Positions 46,058 to 54,230 of a stretch of DNA of 64,000 nt are shown here, in pieces. The stretch spans positions 30,765 through 94,764 of the forward strand of contig NZ_QLIX01000021.1 of assembly GCF_003258945.1 (NCBI RefSeq), given 5' to 3'. The stretch comes from Roseicella frigidaeris (GTDB lineage: Bacteria; Pseudomonadota; Alphaproteobacteria; Acetobacterales; Acetobacteraceae). The notes under the pieces are model-generated. The model searched no databases. It was not told where the DNA came from and was given only the letters and a program-made list of their open reading frames with translations. Position 1 is the stretch's first letter, and every line of letters starts with the position of its first letter. The position numbers and the translations under genes are program-made.

Positions 46058-47002
46058 ATGCGCCCCATCCTCACCCGCCGCCTCCTCGGCACGGCCGCGC
46101 TCGGCCTCCTCGCCGCCCCGGCGCTGGCGCAATCGACCCCGGTGCTCCGGATCGGCAACCAGAAGGGCGGGCTGCGCTCGCTGATCGAGGCCTCCGGCGC
46201 CGGACGCGACCTGCCCTACCGCATCGAATGGAGCGAGTTCCCGGCCGCCGCCCCACTGCTCGAGGCGCTGAACGCCGGCGCGCTCGATCTCGGCTACCAG
46301 GGCGACCTCGCCTTCCTGACGGTCTTCGCCTCCGGCGCGCCGCTGCGCGGCATCGGCGTGGCGCGCCCCTCGCCCGCCGGCCAGGGCATCCTGGTGCGCG
46401 ACGACCGGATCCGCAGCCTCGCCGATCTGCGCGGCCGCCGCATCGCCGGCAACCGCGGCGGCTGGGGCCACTACCTCATCCGCGCCGCGCTCAAGCGGGA
46501 AGGCATCGCGCCGGAGGCGGTGACGATCAACTTCCTGCCCCCGACGGATGCGCTGCTCGCCTTCCGCTCCGGCGCGGTCGATGCCTGGGCGATCTGGGAG
46601 CCCTACATCTCCGTCGAGATCCAGCAATTCGGCGCCCGGACGCTGGTGGACGGCAAGGGACTGACCCCCTCCATCATGTTCGTCTCGGCGCATGAACAGG
46701 CGATCCGCGACAAGCGGCCGCAGCTCGCCGATTTCCTGCGCCGCTTCGCCGCCGGCTGGGACTGGGCGCGCGGGCACATCCCGGACTATGCGCGCTACAA
46801 CGCCGCCCTGACCCGCATCCCCGAGGCCGCGTTGCAGCGCGCCTATGCGATCGAGGCAACGGCCGCGGCGCCGCTCGACGAGGCGGTGGTGCAGGAGTTT
46901 CAGGCGGCGGCCGACCAGGCCGTGGAATTCGGCCTGCTGCGCGAGCGCGTCGCGGTGCGCGGCGCGCTCGATCTCGGCTTCGCGCCGGCGGCGAGGGGCT
47001 GA
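46058..47002 (+). CDS. ABC substrate-binding protein, SsuA type (copy 2)
   Basis: A 314-residue paralogue of the preceding protein, 3 bases downstream. Shared segments include LRIGNQKGGLRSLIE, WSEFPAAAPLLEALNAGALD and AVDAWAIWEPYISVEI, while the binding-cleft loops differ (LGYQGDLAFL against LGTMGDLNFF). It has a signal peptide ending near ALAQS. This is a tandem duplication that has diverged, giving one transporter two receptors. Confidence 0.92.
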   Translation: MRPILTRRLLGTAALGLLAAPALAQSTPVLRIGNQKGGLRSLIEASGAGRDLPYRIEWSEFPAAAPLLEALNAGALDLGYQGDLAFLTVFASGAPLRGIGVARPSPAGQGILVRDDRIRSLADLRGRRIAGNRGGWGHYLIRAALKREGIAPEAVTINFLPPTDALLAFRSGAVDAWAIWEPYISVEIQQFGARTLVDGKGLTPSIMFVSAHEQAIRDKRPQLADFLRRFAAGWDWARGHIPDYARYNAALTRIPEAALQRAYAIEATAAAPLDEAVVQEFQAAADQAVEFGLLRERVAVRGALDLGFAPAARG

Positions 47003-47005
47003 GCC

Positions 47006-48004
47006 ATGGCCAGCCTGCCCCGTCTCGACCTCCGCCGCCTCACCACCGACCGCGCGGCCTTCCTGGCGGCGCTGCGGGCCGCGGCGCGCGATCCCGGCTT
47101 CTTCTACCTGACTGGCCATGGCGTCGATCCGGCGCTGGAGGCCAATGTGGTGCGCGAGGCGCATCGCTTCTTCGCCCTGCCCGAGGCGGAGAAGCTCGCG
47201 GTGCAGATGGTCCACTCGCCGCATTTCCGCGGCTACAACCGGGCCGGCGCCGAGCTGACCCGCGGCCGGCCGGACTGGCGCGAGCAGTTCGACGTCCATG
47301 CCGAGCGGCCGCCGCTGCCGCCGCGGCCGGGCGCGCCGGCCTGGACGAGGCTGCAGGGCCCCAATCTCTGGCCCGCGGCCCAGCCATCGCTGCGCCCCGC
47401 CCTGCTCGCCTGGCAGACGGCGTTGACGGATCTCGGCCTCGGCCTGCTGCGCGCCTTCGCCGAGGCCCTGGAGCAGCCGGCCGATGCGTTCGAGCCGCTG
47501 CATGGCGATGCGCCGGGACAGAACCTGAAGATCATCCGCTACCCCGCCCTCGCCCGGGATGCGGAGGAGCAGGGCGTCGGCCCGCACAAGGATAGCGGGC
47601 TGCTCAGCTTCGTCCTGCAGGACGCGGTGGGCGGGCTGCAGGTCGAGACCCGCGACGGCTGGGTAGACGCGCCGCCGATCCCCGGCACCTTCGTGGTCAA
47701 TATCGGCGAGTTGCTGGAGCTCGCCTCCGACGGCTATCTGCGGGCCACGGTGCACCGCGTGCTCAGCCCGCGCGGCGCCGACCGCCTCTCGGTCGCCTTC
47801 TTCCTCGGCGCCAGGCTGGAGGCGACGGTGCCGGTGCTCGCCCTGCCGCCGCATCTGGCGCGCGAGGCCGAGGGGCCGGAGGCCGATCCCGCCAATCCCC
47901 TGCTGCGCTCCGTCGGCGAGAACATCCTGAAGGGGCGGCTGCGCTCGCATCCGGACGTGGCCGAGCGGCATTACACCGATCTGCTGGCGGAGACGGCCCG
48001 ATGA
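47006..48004 (+). CDS. 2-oxoglutarate/Fe(II) dioxygenase, isopenicillin N synthase-like
   Basis: A 332-residue non-haem iron oxygenase. The N-terminal DIOX_N segment (DPGFFYLTGHGVD) precedes the 2OG-Fe(II) domain. The iron ligands are HKD (VGPHKDSGLLSF) and the histidine of ATVHRVLSP, and the 2-oxoglutarate/substrate arginine is in RLSVAFFLG. In this setting it may oxidise an organosulfur substrate to free sulfite or an aldehyde, as TauD does, though it is not of the TauD family. Its stop overlaps the next start (ATGA). Confidence 0.9.
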   Translation: MASLPRLDLRRLTTDRAAFLAALRAAARDPGFFYLTGHGVDPALEANVVREAHRFFALPEAEKLAVQMVHSPHFRGYNRAGAELTRGRPDWREQFDVHAERPPLPPRPGAPAWTRLQGPNLWPAAQPSLRPALLAWQTALTDLGLGLLRAFAEALEQPADAFEPLHGDAPGQNLKIIRYPALARDAEEQGVGPHKDSGLLSFVLQDAVGGLQVETRDGWVDAPPIPGTFVVNIGELLELASDGYLRATVHRVLSPRGADRLSVAFFLGARLEATVPVLALPPHLAREAEGPEADPANPLLRSVGENILKGRLRSHPDVAERHYTDLLAETAR

Positions 48005-48984
48005 TGCGCCGCCGCCCCATCCTCGGCGCCCTGGCCGCCAGCCTGCTGCCCCTGCCCCTGCCCACGCTGGCGCAGGGCAACTGGCCGGACCGGCCGGTGC
48101 GCCTCGTCGTGCCCTGGCCCGCCGGCGGGCCGACCGACAGCTTCGCCCGGGCGCTGGCCCGCGAGCTGGCGCCGCTGCTCGGCCAGCCGGTGGTGATCGA
48201 CAACCGCGCCGGCGCCTCCGGCACCGTCGGCATCCAGCATGTCGCGCGCGGCCCGGCGGATGGCCACACGCTGCTGGTGGCGAACACCACCGCCTATGTC
48301 GGCAGCGTCGTCGCCCTGGCCGATACGGTGCAGTTCGACCCATTGCAGGATTTCGTCCCGGTCGGGCTCTTCGTCGAATCCTACAGCGTGCTCTGGGCGC
48401 ATCCCTCGCTCGGTCTGCGGGATTTCGACGCGCTGCTGGAGCGGGCGCGCGACGCCGCCCGGCCGCGGCTCGCCTTCGGCACCACCGGCAGCGGCTCGGT
48501 CTCCGAGCAATCGGTGGAGCAGCTGGCGCGGCATTACCGGCTGGACCTCACCAAGGTGCCCTATCGCGGCACCGCGCCGCAGGTCACCGATCTGGTGGCC
48601 GGCCATGTGCAGATCGGCACGGCCGACTTCGCCACCGCCGCGCCGCACTACCAGGACGGGCGGCTGCGGCCCCTCCTCGTCATCGGCCGCAGCCGCCTGC
48701 CGGAGCTCCCCGACACCCCGACCACCTTCGAGCTGGGGCTGACGGAGCCCGACTTCACGGTCTGGAACGGCCTATTCGCGCCAGCCGCGACGCCCGGGCC
48801 GGTGGTGGAGCGGTTGCAGGCGAGCCTCGGCACCGCGCTCCGCACCGAGGCGATGCGGGCGGTTACCGGGGGCAACGGCAACCGCGCCATCGAGCAGACC
48901 GGCGAGGCCGCCCGCCGCCGCATCGCCCAGGACCTGGACAGCCGCCGCCGCTTCGCCCGCGGCCTCATCGCGGACGGCAGCTGA
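48001..48984 (+). CDS. Bug/TctC-family periplasmic substrate-binding protein
   Basis: A 327-residue exported Bug protein. The signal peptide (ILGALAASLLPLPLPTLAQ) is followed by WPDRPVRLVVPWPAGGPTD, DNRAGASGTVGIQHVAR and DGHTLLVANTTA. The first ATG overlaps the dioxygenase stop, so the two are translated together. No membrane subunits are nearby. Its ligand is probably the sulfur compound, or a product, handled by this gene block. Confidence 0.92.
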   Translation: MMRRRPILGALAASLLPLPLPTLAQGNWPDRPVRLVVPWPAGGPTDSFARALARELAPLLGQPVVIDNRAGASGTVGIQHVARGPADGHTLLVANTTAYVGSVVALADTVQFDPLQDFVPVGLFVESYSVLWAHPSLGLRDFDALLERARDAARPRLAFGTTGSGSVSEQSVEQLARHYRLDLTKVPYRGTAPQVTDLVAGHVQIGTADFATAAPHYQDGRLRPLLVIGRSRLPELPDTPTTFELGLTEPDFTVWNGLFAPAATPGPVVERLQASLGTALRTEAMRAVTGGNGNRAIEQTGEAARRRIAQDLDSRRRFARGLIADGS

Positions 48985-49018
48985 GCCGGCCCGCACGCAA
49001 CCGAGGGAGCGACCCGCC

Positions 49019-50329
49019 ATGACCAGCCATCCCGAGACCCTGGCCCTGCATGCCGGCTGGCGCCGCGATCCCGGCACGCGCGCCGTCGCCGTGCCGATCT
49101 GGCAGACGACCAGCTACCAGTTCGACGACACCGCCCAGGCCGCCCGCCTCTTCGCGCTGGAGGAGGTGGGGCATGTCTACACGCGGATCATGAACCCGAC
49201 GATCGATGTGCTGGAGCAGCGCATCGCCGCGCTGGAGGGTGGCGCCGCCGCCCTCGCGGTCGGCTCCGGGCAGGCCGCCTCGGCCTTCGCGGTGCAGAAC
49301 CTGGCGCGGGCCGGCGACAACATCGTCTCCTCGACCGATCTCTACGGCGGCACCTGGAACCTCTTCGCCAACACGCTGCGGGACCAGGGCATCACGGTGC
49401 GCTTCGTCGATCCTGCCGACCCGGCGGCCTTCCCGCGCGCCAGCGACGACCGCACCCGCGCCTGGTATGCCGAGACCCTGCCGAACCCGAAGCTCGAGCC
49501 CTTCCCGATCGCCGAGGTCGCGGCGCTCGGCCGGCCGCTCGGCATCCCGCTGATCGTCGACAACACGGCCGCGCCGCTGCTGGTGCGGCCCTTCGCGCAT
49601 GGCGCCGCCATCGTCCTCCACTCGCTGACCAAGTATATCGGCGGCCATGGCACGAGCATCGGCGGCATCCTCGTCGATGGCGGCAATTTCGACTGGGCCG
49701 CGCATCCGGCCCGGCAGCCGGCGCTGAACACGCCCGATCCGAGCTATCACGGCGCGGTCTGGGTGGAGGCGGCGAAGCCGCTCGGCCCCATCGCCTATGC
49801 GCTGAAGGCGCGCACCACCCTGCTGCGCGACCTTGGCGCCTCGCTCTCGCCCTTCAACGCCTTCCTCTTCCTGCAGGGGCTGGAGACGCTGCCGCTGCGC
49901 ATCCGCGAGCACAGCCGCAACGCCGAGGCGGTGGCGGACTGGCTGGCGGCGCGGCCCGAGGTGGTGCGGGTGATCCATCCGAAGCACCTGACGGGCGAGG
50001 CCGCCCGGCGCGCCGCCGCCTATCTGCCGCAGGGCAAGGGCGGGCTGGTGGGGTTCGAGCTCGCCGGCGGCGCCGAGGCCGGCCGCCGCTTCATCGATGC
50101 GCTGCGGCTCTTCTACCACGTCGCCAATATCGGCGATGCCCGCAGCCTGGCGATCCATCCGGCCAGCACCACCCACAGCCAGCTTTCGCCCGAGGATCAG
50201 CGCGCCACCGGCGTCTCGCCCGGCTATGTCCGGCTCTCGATCGGCCTCGAGCACATCGAGGACATCCTGGGCGATCTCGACCAAGCCCTGCGCAGCGCGG
50301 GCGATGGTCTGCGCCAGGCAGCGGAATAG
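49019..50329 (+). CDS. metY: O-acetylhomoserine sulfhydrylase-type PLP enzyme
   Basis: A 436-residue member of the Cys/Met-metabolism PLP enzymes, with the length of O-acetylhomoserine aminocarboxypropyltransferase. The PLP lysine lies in SLTKYIGGHGTSIGG, with DNTAAPLL, NIVSSTDLYGGTWNLF and the C-terminal SHSQLSPEDQ-like TTHSQLSPEDQRATGVSPG. It joins sulfide to O-acetylhomoserine to form homocysteine, and it fits a block that releases inorganic sulfur. GAGGGAG precedes the ATG. Confidence 0.88.
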   Translation: MTSHPETLALHAGWRRDPGTRAVAVPIWQTTSYQFDDTAQAARLFALEEVGHVYTRIMNPTIDVLEQRIAALEGGAAALAVGSGQAASAFAVQNLARAGDNIVSSTDLYGGTWNLFANTLRDQGITVRFVDPADPAAFPRASDDRTRAWYAETLPNPKLEPFPIAEVAALGRPLGIPLIVDNTAAPLLVRPFAHGAAIVLHSLTKYIGGHGTSIGGILVDGGNFDWAAHPARQPALNTPDPSYHGAVWVEAAKPLGPIAYALKARTTLLRDLGASLSPFNAFLFLQGLETLPLRIREHSRNAEAVADWLAARPEVVRVIHPKHLTGEAARRAAAYLPQGKGGLVGFELAGGAEAGRRFIDALRLFYHVANIGDARSLAIHPASTTHSQLSPEDQRATGVSPGYVRLSIGLEHIEDILGDLDQALRSAGDGLRQAAE

Positions 50330-50362
50330 CGTCATGGTCCCCGCCCGGCGGAGGCAGGCAGG

Positions 50363-50608
50363 ATGATCCGGTCGCATCCCGTCATGGTCGGCGCCCGCTG
50401 CCTCGGCGCGGTCGTCTCGCATGTCGAGGGCTGGCATTTCATCGCCGCCGACCCGGTCGTCGCCGACCTGCACGGCCAGCGCTTCCCGAGCCCGGAGGAG
50501 GCGGCCCGCATCGCCGGCCTGATGCTGGACCGGGCGCAGGCGGTGCCGGCGACGCCGCCGGTGCTGCGACCGGCGCCGATCCTGCGCCTGGTGCCGAAGG
50601 ACCGCTGA
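50363..50608 (+). CDS. Small conserved-looking hypothetical protein (81 residues)
   Basis: A short protein with a good GGAGGCAGG site before its ATG and 33 bases after the sulfhydrylase. It has an SHVEGWHFIAADPVVADLHG core, then a helix (SPEEAARIAGLML) and a proline-rich tail. I do not recognise a domain. Its position inside the sulfur block and codon use like its neighbours suggest it is real. A faint likeness (GxxLGxxV ... HGQ) to the short frame at 51937 was noticed. Confidence 0.6.
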   Translation: MIRSHPVMVGARCLGAVVSHVEGWHFIAADPVVADLHGQRFPSPEEAARIAGLMLDRAQAVPATPPVLRPAPILRLVPKDR

Positions 50609-50636
50609 ACGCCGATCAACCCATGGGAGGAACCTC

Positions 50637-51473
50637 ATGCCCGATACTGCCGCCCTTGCGCCGCGCGTCATCCAGGCGCCGCTGAACTATCTGAGGCCGA
50701 TCGCGGAGCGTCCGCGCCGCTACGTCGCCGCCCCGCCGCCCGGCGTGCCGGAGACGAATATCGAGACCGAGGCCCATCTCGTCCCGGTCGAGGATGGCCG
50801 CGGCCGGGAGGCCGAGTTCACGCTGGACCGCAACGGGTTCGCCCTGATCGAGGCACCGACCGGCTTCGCCGACTGGTACGATCCGGCAGCCGTGCGCGCC
50901 CGCTATCTCCCCGAGGTGGAGCGCGTGGTGCGGCAGGCCCTGGGAGCGACGCGCGTGGTCGCCTTCGACCACAATGTCCGCGATGCCGCCCGCCTGCAGG
51001 CGGATCCGGCGCTGCGCGAGCCGGCCAAGCGCGTCCACAACGACTATACCTATGGCTCGGCGCCGGAGCGGGTGAGGAGCCTGCTTCCCGCGGAAGCCGA
51101 GGCGCTGCTGCGCCAGCGCTTCGCCATCGTGAACCTGTGGCGGCCGCTGGAGGTGGTGCAGGAGAGCCCGCTGGCCCTGGCGGACTGGACCAGCATCCGG
51201 GACGAGGATCTGGTGGAGAGCGACCTCGTCTACGCCGATCGCGTTGGGGTCACCTACCAGGTGGTGCACAATCCCCGGCATCGCTGGGTCTACTTCCCGC
51301 GGCAGCGGCCGGAGGAGGCCTTGCTCATCAAGTGCTACGACAGCGCCGACGATGGCCGTGCCCGGCTCTCCTTCCACGGTGCCTTCGACGACCCGACCAG
51401 CCCGCCGGACGCGCCGCCGCGGCGGAGCATCGAGGTCCGGACCCTGGTCTTCTGGAATCCGGCCGACGCCTGA
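50637..51473 (+). CDS. CmcJ/NvfI-family oxidoreductase-like protein
   Basis: A 278-residue protein of the CmcJ/AsaB/GA4-desaturase-related family. Family hallmarks are VHNDYTYGSAPERVR, with the HxD pair expected for iron binding, then FAIVNLWRPLEVVQESPLAL and DYDS-like KCYDSADDGRARLSFHGAF. Members include the cephamycin 7-alpha-methoxylation partner and fungal 2-oxoglutarate oxygenases. Its presence in a sulfur acquisition block is unexpected and may point to an unusual organosulfur substrate. GGGAGGA precedes the ATG. No partner CmcI-like gene is nearby. Confidence 0.82.
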   Translation: MPDTAALAPRVIQAPLNYLRPIAERPRRYVAAPPPGVPETNIETEAHLVPVEDGRGREAEFTLDRNGFALIEAPTGFADWYDPAAVRARYLPEVERVVRQALGATRVVAFDHNVRDAARLQADPALREPAKRVHNDYTYGSAPERVRSLLPAEAEALLRQRFAIVNLWRPLEVVQESPLALADWTSIRDEDLVESDLVYADRVGVTYQVVHNPRHRWVYFPRQRPEEALLIKCYDSADDGRARLSFHGAFDDPTSPPDAPPRRSIEVRTLVFWNPADA

Positions 51474-51515
51474 GCGCGTTCCGGCCGGACATCGCTCCGC
51501 CCGTCGCCGGCGGAG

Positions 51516-51536
51516 GCGCCTGCCCTCGGCAGGCGC
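51516..51536 (+). other. Hairpin, 9-bp stem
   Basis: GCGCCTGCC-CTC-GGCAGGCGC forms a perfect stem 43 bases after the CmcJ stop, followed by GTTTGG. It is probably part of the termination region along with the stronger hairpin 40 bases on. Confidence 0.5.
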
Positions 51537-51572
51537 GTTTGGCGACATCTGACTGGCGTTTCCTCCCAACTC

Positions 51573-51602
51573 GGCCGGGGCATCCGCCCCGGCCATTTTT
51601 TT
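51573..51602 (+). terminator. Rho-independent terminator
   Basis: GGCCGGGG (51573-51580) pairs with CCCCGGCC (51587-51594) around CATCCG, followed by ATTTTTTT. This is the strongest terminator in the window and ends the unit running from the ABC transporter to the CmcJ gene. Confidence 0.9.
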
Positions 51603-51683
51603 GCCCGGGCAGCCCGTGCCGAGGCGGCGCGCGCCGCCTGCCGGAACGGGCCGATTTTTCACTACGATAAAAAGGTATATCTA

Positions 51684-51712
51684 TTGACTCACTATTTTAT
51701 GCGGCCATTAAA
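51684..51712 (+). promoter_or_regulatory. Predicted sigma-70 promoter
   Basis: TTGACT at 51684 and ATTAAA at 51707 are separated by 17 bases within an AT-rich island (GATAAAAAGGTATATCTATT just upstream). It would start the transcript of the flavoenzyme, Bug and SsuD-like genes. Confidence 0.5.
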
Positions 51713-51936
51713 TGGGCCTGTATCCGGCGCATTGCGCGCTGGAGCCGCGGGATTTGAAGGATGCAGCCTGCACCGCGCCACCACGTGCCGAAGCACCGTC
51801 TCCCCGTTGCAGGGCCCTATCCGGCTCCCTGCCCGGGTTCGCCTTGCCGGCGCTGTCGTCGCGCGCCCCTGGCCGCCGCGTCGTCCATCGTGACCGTCCC
51901 GACCAGCGTGCTGCCCCGGTGCCTGGAGATATCCGC

Positions 51937-52098
51937 ATGAACACTTCCCGACCCATCGCGGTGCAGGGACGCTTTCTCGGCGTTGCCGTCACCCGTCTCG
52001 CCGAGGCGCAGCGCGCCGCTGGCCTCACGCTCGCCTGCAGCCATGGCCAGTCCCCTGACCAGTTCCCCGGCCAGTCCCCTGGCGGGATCGGCACATGA
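51937..52098 (+). CDS. Possible 53-residue protein coupled to the flavoenzyme gene
   Basis: A short frame starting at ATG 51937, with TGGAGA upstream, ends with a TGA that overlaps the start of the next gene (ATGA), as in other coupled pairs here. It begins MNTSRPIAVQGRFLGVAV and ends with a glutamine/proline/glycine-rich tail. No domain is recognised. It may be a small protein related to the 81-residue one at 50363, or a leader. Confidence 0.4.
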   Translation: MNTSRPIAVQGRFLGVAVTRLAEAQRAAGLTLACSHGQSPDQFPGQSPGGIGT

Positions 52099-53246
52099 CG
52101 GCGCTCCCCGCTCCACTGACGAGCCTGGCGGCCTATCTGCCGGACATCGCCGCCGCCGCCGCGCGGCATGATCGGGCCGGCAGCTTCCCGCATGATAGCC
52201 TGGAGCTACTGCGTCTGGCGGGCCTGCCGGGGTTGACGGTGCCGACCGCCCTGGGCGGTGGTGGCGCCGGCCTGCGCCTCGCGGCGGAGGCGGTGACGAA
52301 GCTCGGCGCCGCCTGTCCGGCGACCGCCCTCATCCTGGCCATGCAGTACATCAAGCATGCCGCCCTCGCCCGCAGCCCGGCCTGGCCCGCGGCGCTGCGC
52401 GAGCGCGTGCAGCAGGAGGCCGTGACGGAAGGCGCGCTGATCAACGCGCTGCGCGTGGAGCCGGAGCTCGGCTCGCCAACCCGCGGCGGCCTGCCGGCGA
52501 CCGTGGCCCACCGCGCCGGCGATGGCTGGGTCATCACCGGCCACAAACGCTACAGCACCGGCGTTCCCGGGCTGCGCTGGCTCGAGGTGCATGGCCGCAC
52601 GGATGAGGCCGAGACACGCATCGGCAGCTTCCTCGTCCCGGCCGAGGCGCCGGGCATCGAGATCATCGAGACCTGGGACCATCTCGGGTTGCGGGCCTCG
52701 GGCAGCCATGACGTGCTGTTCCACGAGGTGTGGATTCCGGCAGAGCACGCGATCGGCCTCGCCCCGCCCGGCGCCGCGGCCGGCCCGGATGCCACGCAGC
52801 TCGCCTGGAACACGGTGCTGGTCACGGCGGTCTATACCGGCGTGGCCCGGGCGGCGCGGGACTGGACCGCCGGCTTCCTGCACCGGCGGGCGCCCGGCAG
52901 CCTCGGCGCGCCGCTCGCCACCCTGCCGCGGGTGCAGGAGGCGATCGGCGAGATCGAGGGCCTGATCGCCGCCAATGCCCGGATCGCCGAGGCGCTGGCG
53001 CTGGCCACCGATGCCGGCCAGCCGCCTTCGGTCGCGGAATCCGGCGCGCTGAAGGTGGTGCTGGCGGAGAATGCGGTGCGCGCGGTGGAGCGCTGCACGT
53101 TGCTCGCCGGCAACCATGCGCATGACCGCGCCAACCCGCTGGAGCGCCACTGGCGCGACGTGCAGTGCGTGCGCATGCACGCGCCGGCGGCGGATGCGGC
53201 GAACCTCGCGGCCGGGCGCGTCGCGCTCGCGGGCGGTGCGGCATGA
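52095..53246 (+). CDS. Acyl-CoA dehydrogenase-like flavoenzyme (SfnB/DszC type)
   Basis: A 383-residue protein of the acyl-CoA dehydrogenase fold. The flavin loop GDGWVITGHKRYSTGVPG and LGLRASGSHDVLFHEVWIP are visible, and the C-terminus reads LERHWRDVQCVRMHAP. The catalytic glutamate of true dehydrogenases is not evident. The closest named groups are SfnB and DszC-like monooxygenases that use reduced flavin to attack sulfur compounds. Its neighbours fit a desulfurisation role. It overlaps the following Bug gene by 4 bases. Confidence 0.85.
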   Translation: MTALPAPLTSLAAYLPDIAAAAARHDRAGSFPHDSLELLRLAGLPGLTVPTALGGGGAGLRLAAEAVTKLGAACPATALILAMQYIKHAALARSPAWPAALRERVQQEAVTEGALINALRVEPELGSPTRGGLPATVAHRAGDGWVITGHKRYSTGVPGLRWLEVHGRTDEAETRIGSFLVPAEAPGIEIIETWDHLGLRASGSHDVLFHEVWIPAEHAIGLAPPGAAAGPDATQLAWNTVLVTAVYTGVARAARDWTAGFLHRRAPGSLGAPLATLPRVQEAIGEIEGLIAANARIAEALALATDAGQPPSVAESGALKVVLAENAVRAVERCTLLAGNHAHDRANPLERHWRDVQCVRMHAPAADAANLAAGRVALAGGAA

Positions 53247-54208
53247 TGTCGCGCCGCCTGCTGCTCGGCACCGGCCTCGCCGCCGCGGCCCTGCCTGCCT
53301 GGGCGAGTTCCGGCCCGGGGGAGTTTCCGGCCCGGCCGATCCGTTATCTCTGCCCCTATCCGCCCGGCGCGACCAACGACAACGTCTCCCGCCTCATGTC
53401 GCGGGCGCTGGCGGCGCGGCTCGGCGTGCCGGTGCTGGTCGAGAACCGGGCCGGCGCCGGCGGCACGGTCGGCACGCGGCAGGTGGCGGACGCCAGGCCG
53501 GACGGCCACATGCTGCTCAACGCCTCGGCCGGCAACCTCACCATCGCGCCGCATCTCTCGGCGGTCGGCTACGACCCGCTGCGCGATCTGGCGCCGATCG
53601 CCTCGGCGGGCGAGTCCTATAGCCTGGTCGCGGTGCATCCCTCGGTGCCGGCGCATACCCTGCCGGAGCTGATCGCCTTCGCGCGGCGCCAGCCGGGCAT
53701 CCTGAACTACAGCTCGGCCGGCATCGGCTCCGCCGGCCATCTGCGCGGCGCCCTGCTCGCCGAGGAAGGGCGCTTCGAGGCGGTGCATGTTCCCTTCCCC
53801 GGCAGCGCGCCGGCGGCGAACAGCGTGGCCGCCGGCGACTGCCATCTGATCATCGACCCCATCGCCGCCCCGCATGTGCAGGCAGGGCGGCTGCGGGCGC
53901 TCGCCGTCATCGGGCCGGACCGCTGGGATGCCTTCCCGGAGGTGCCGACCGCGGCGGAGCTCGGCATCGGGCAGGACTGGCCGGGCTCCGGCTGGTTCGG
54001 CCTCTTCGCGCCGGCCAGCACGCCGGCATCCGTCATCGAGCGGCTGAACCGCGACTTCAACGACAGCCTCGGCGAGCCGGAGGTAGACGCCGCGCTGCGC
54101 CGCTTCGGCCTGCGGCCGGAGGCGATCGCGCCGCACGAGCTTGGCCGCCGCGTCGCCGCCGACCATGCCGCGATCGGCGAGGCGCTGCGCCGCCTCCGCA
54201 TCGCCTGA
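53243..54208 (+). CDS. Bug/TctC-family periplasmic substrate-binding protein
   Basis: A 321-residue exported Bug protein (signal MMSRRLLLGTGLAAAALPAW). It has FPARPIRYLCPYPPGATND, ENRAGAGGTVGTRQVAD and DGHMLLNASAGN. The start overlaps the flavoenzyme stop by 4 bases, repeating the oxygenase-then-Bug arrangement seen at 47006-48984. The ligand is unknown but is presumably linked to the sulfur substrates. Confidence 0.92.
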   Translation: MMSRRLLLGTGLAAAALPAWASSGPGEFPARPIRYLCPYPPGATNDNVSRLMSRALAARLGVPVLVENRAGAGGTVGTRQVADARPDGHMLLNASAGNLTIAPHLSAVGYDPLRDLAPIASAGESYSLVAVHPSVPAHTLPELIAFARRQPGILNYSSAGIGSAGHLRGALLAEEGRFEAVHVPFPGSAPAANSVAAGDCHLIIDPIAAPHVQAGRLRALAVIGPDRWDAFPEVPTAAELGIGQDWPGSGWFGLFAPASTPASVIERLNRDFNDSLGEPEVDAALRRFGLRPEAIAPHELGRRVAADHAAIGEALRRLRIA

Positions 54209-54230
54209 GCAACAGAAAGGACGACGCACC

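Larger units (their letters stand above)
51474..51936. other. Intergenic region with terminators and promoter
   Basis: No gene supported. Two hairpins close the first half of the sulfur block, and an AT-rich promoter-like island at 51655-51715 starts the second. The 220 bases before the next open frame are GC-rich and could be a leader. Confidence 0.5.

Noticed and set aside
43217..48343. A minus-strand open frame of about 1700 codons opposite the transporter and dioxygenase genes
   Set aside because: It runs antisense to five well-supported genes, has low-complexity Arg/Gly/Gln composition and no domain. It is a by-product of high GC.
51720..51936. SAM-type riboswitch in the leader of the flavoenzyme transcript
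   Set aside because: No SAM-II or similar consensus fold was recognisable by eye; only a long GC-rich leader.
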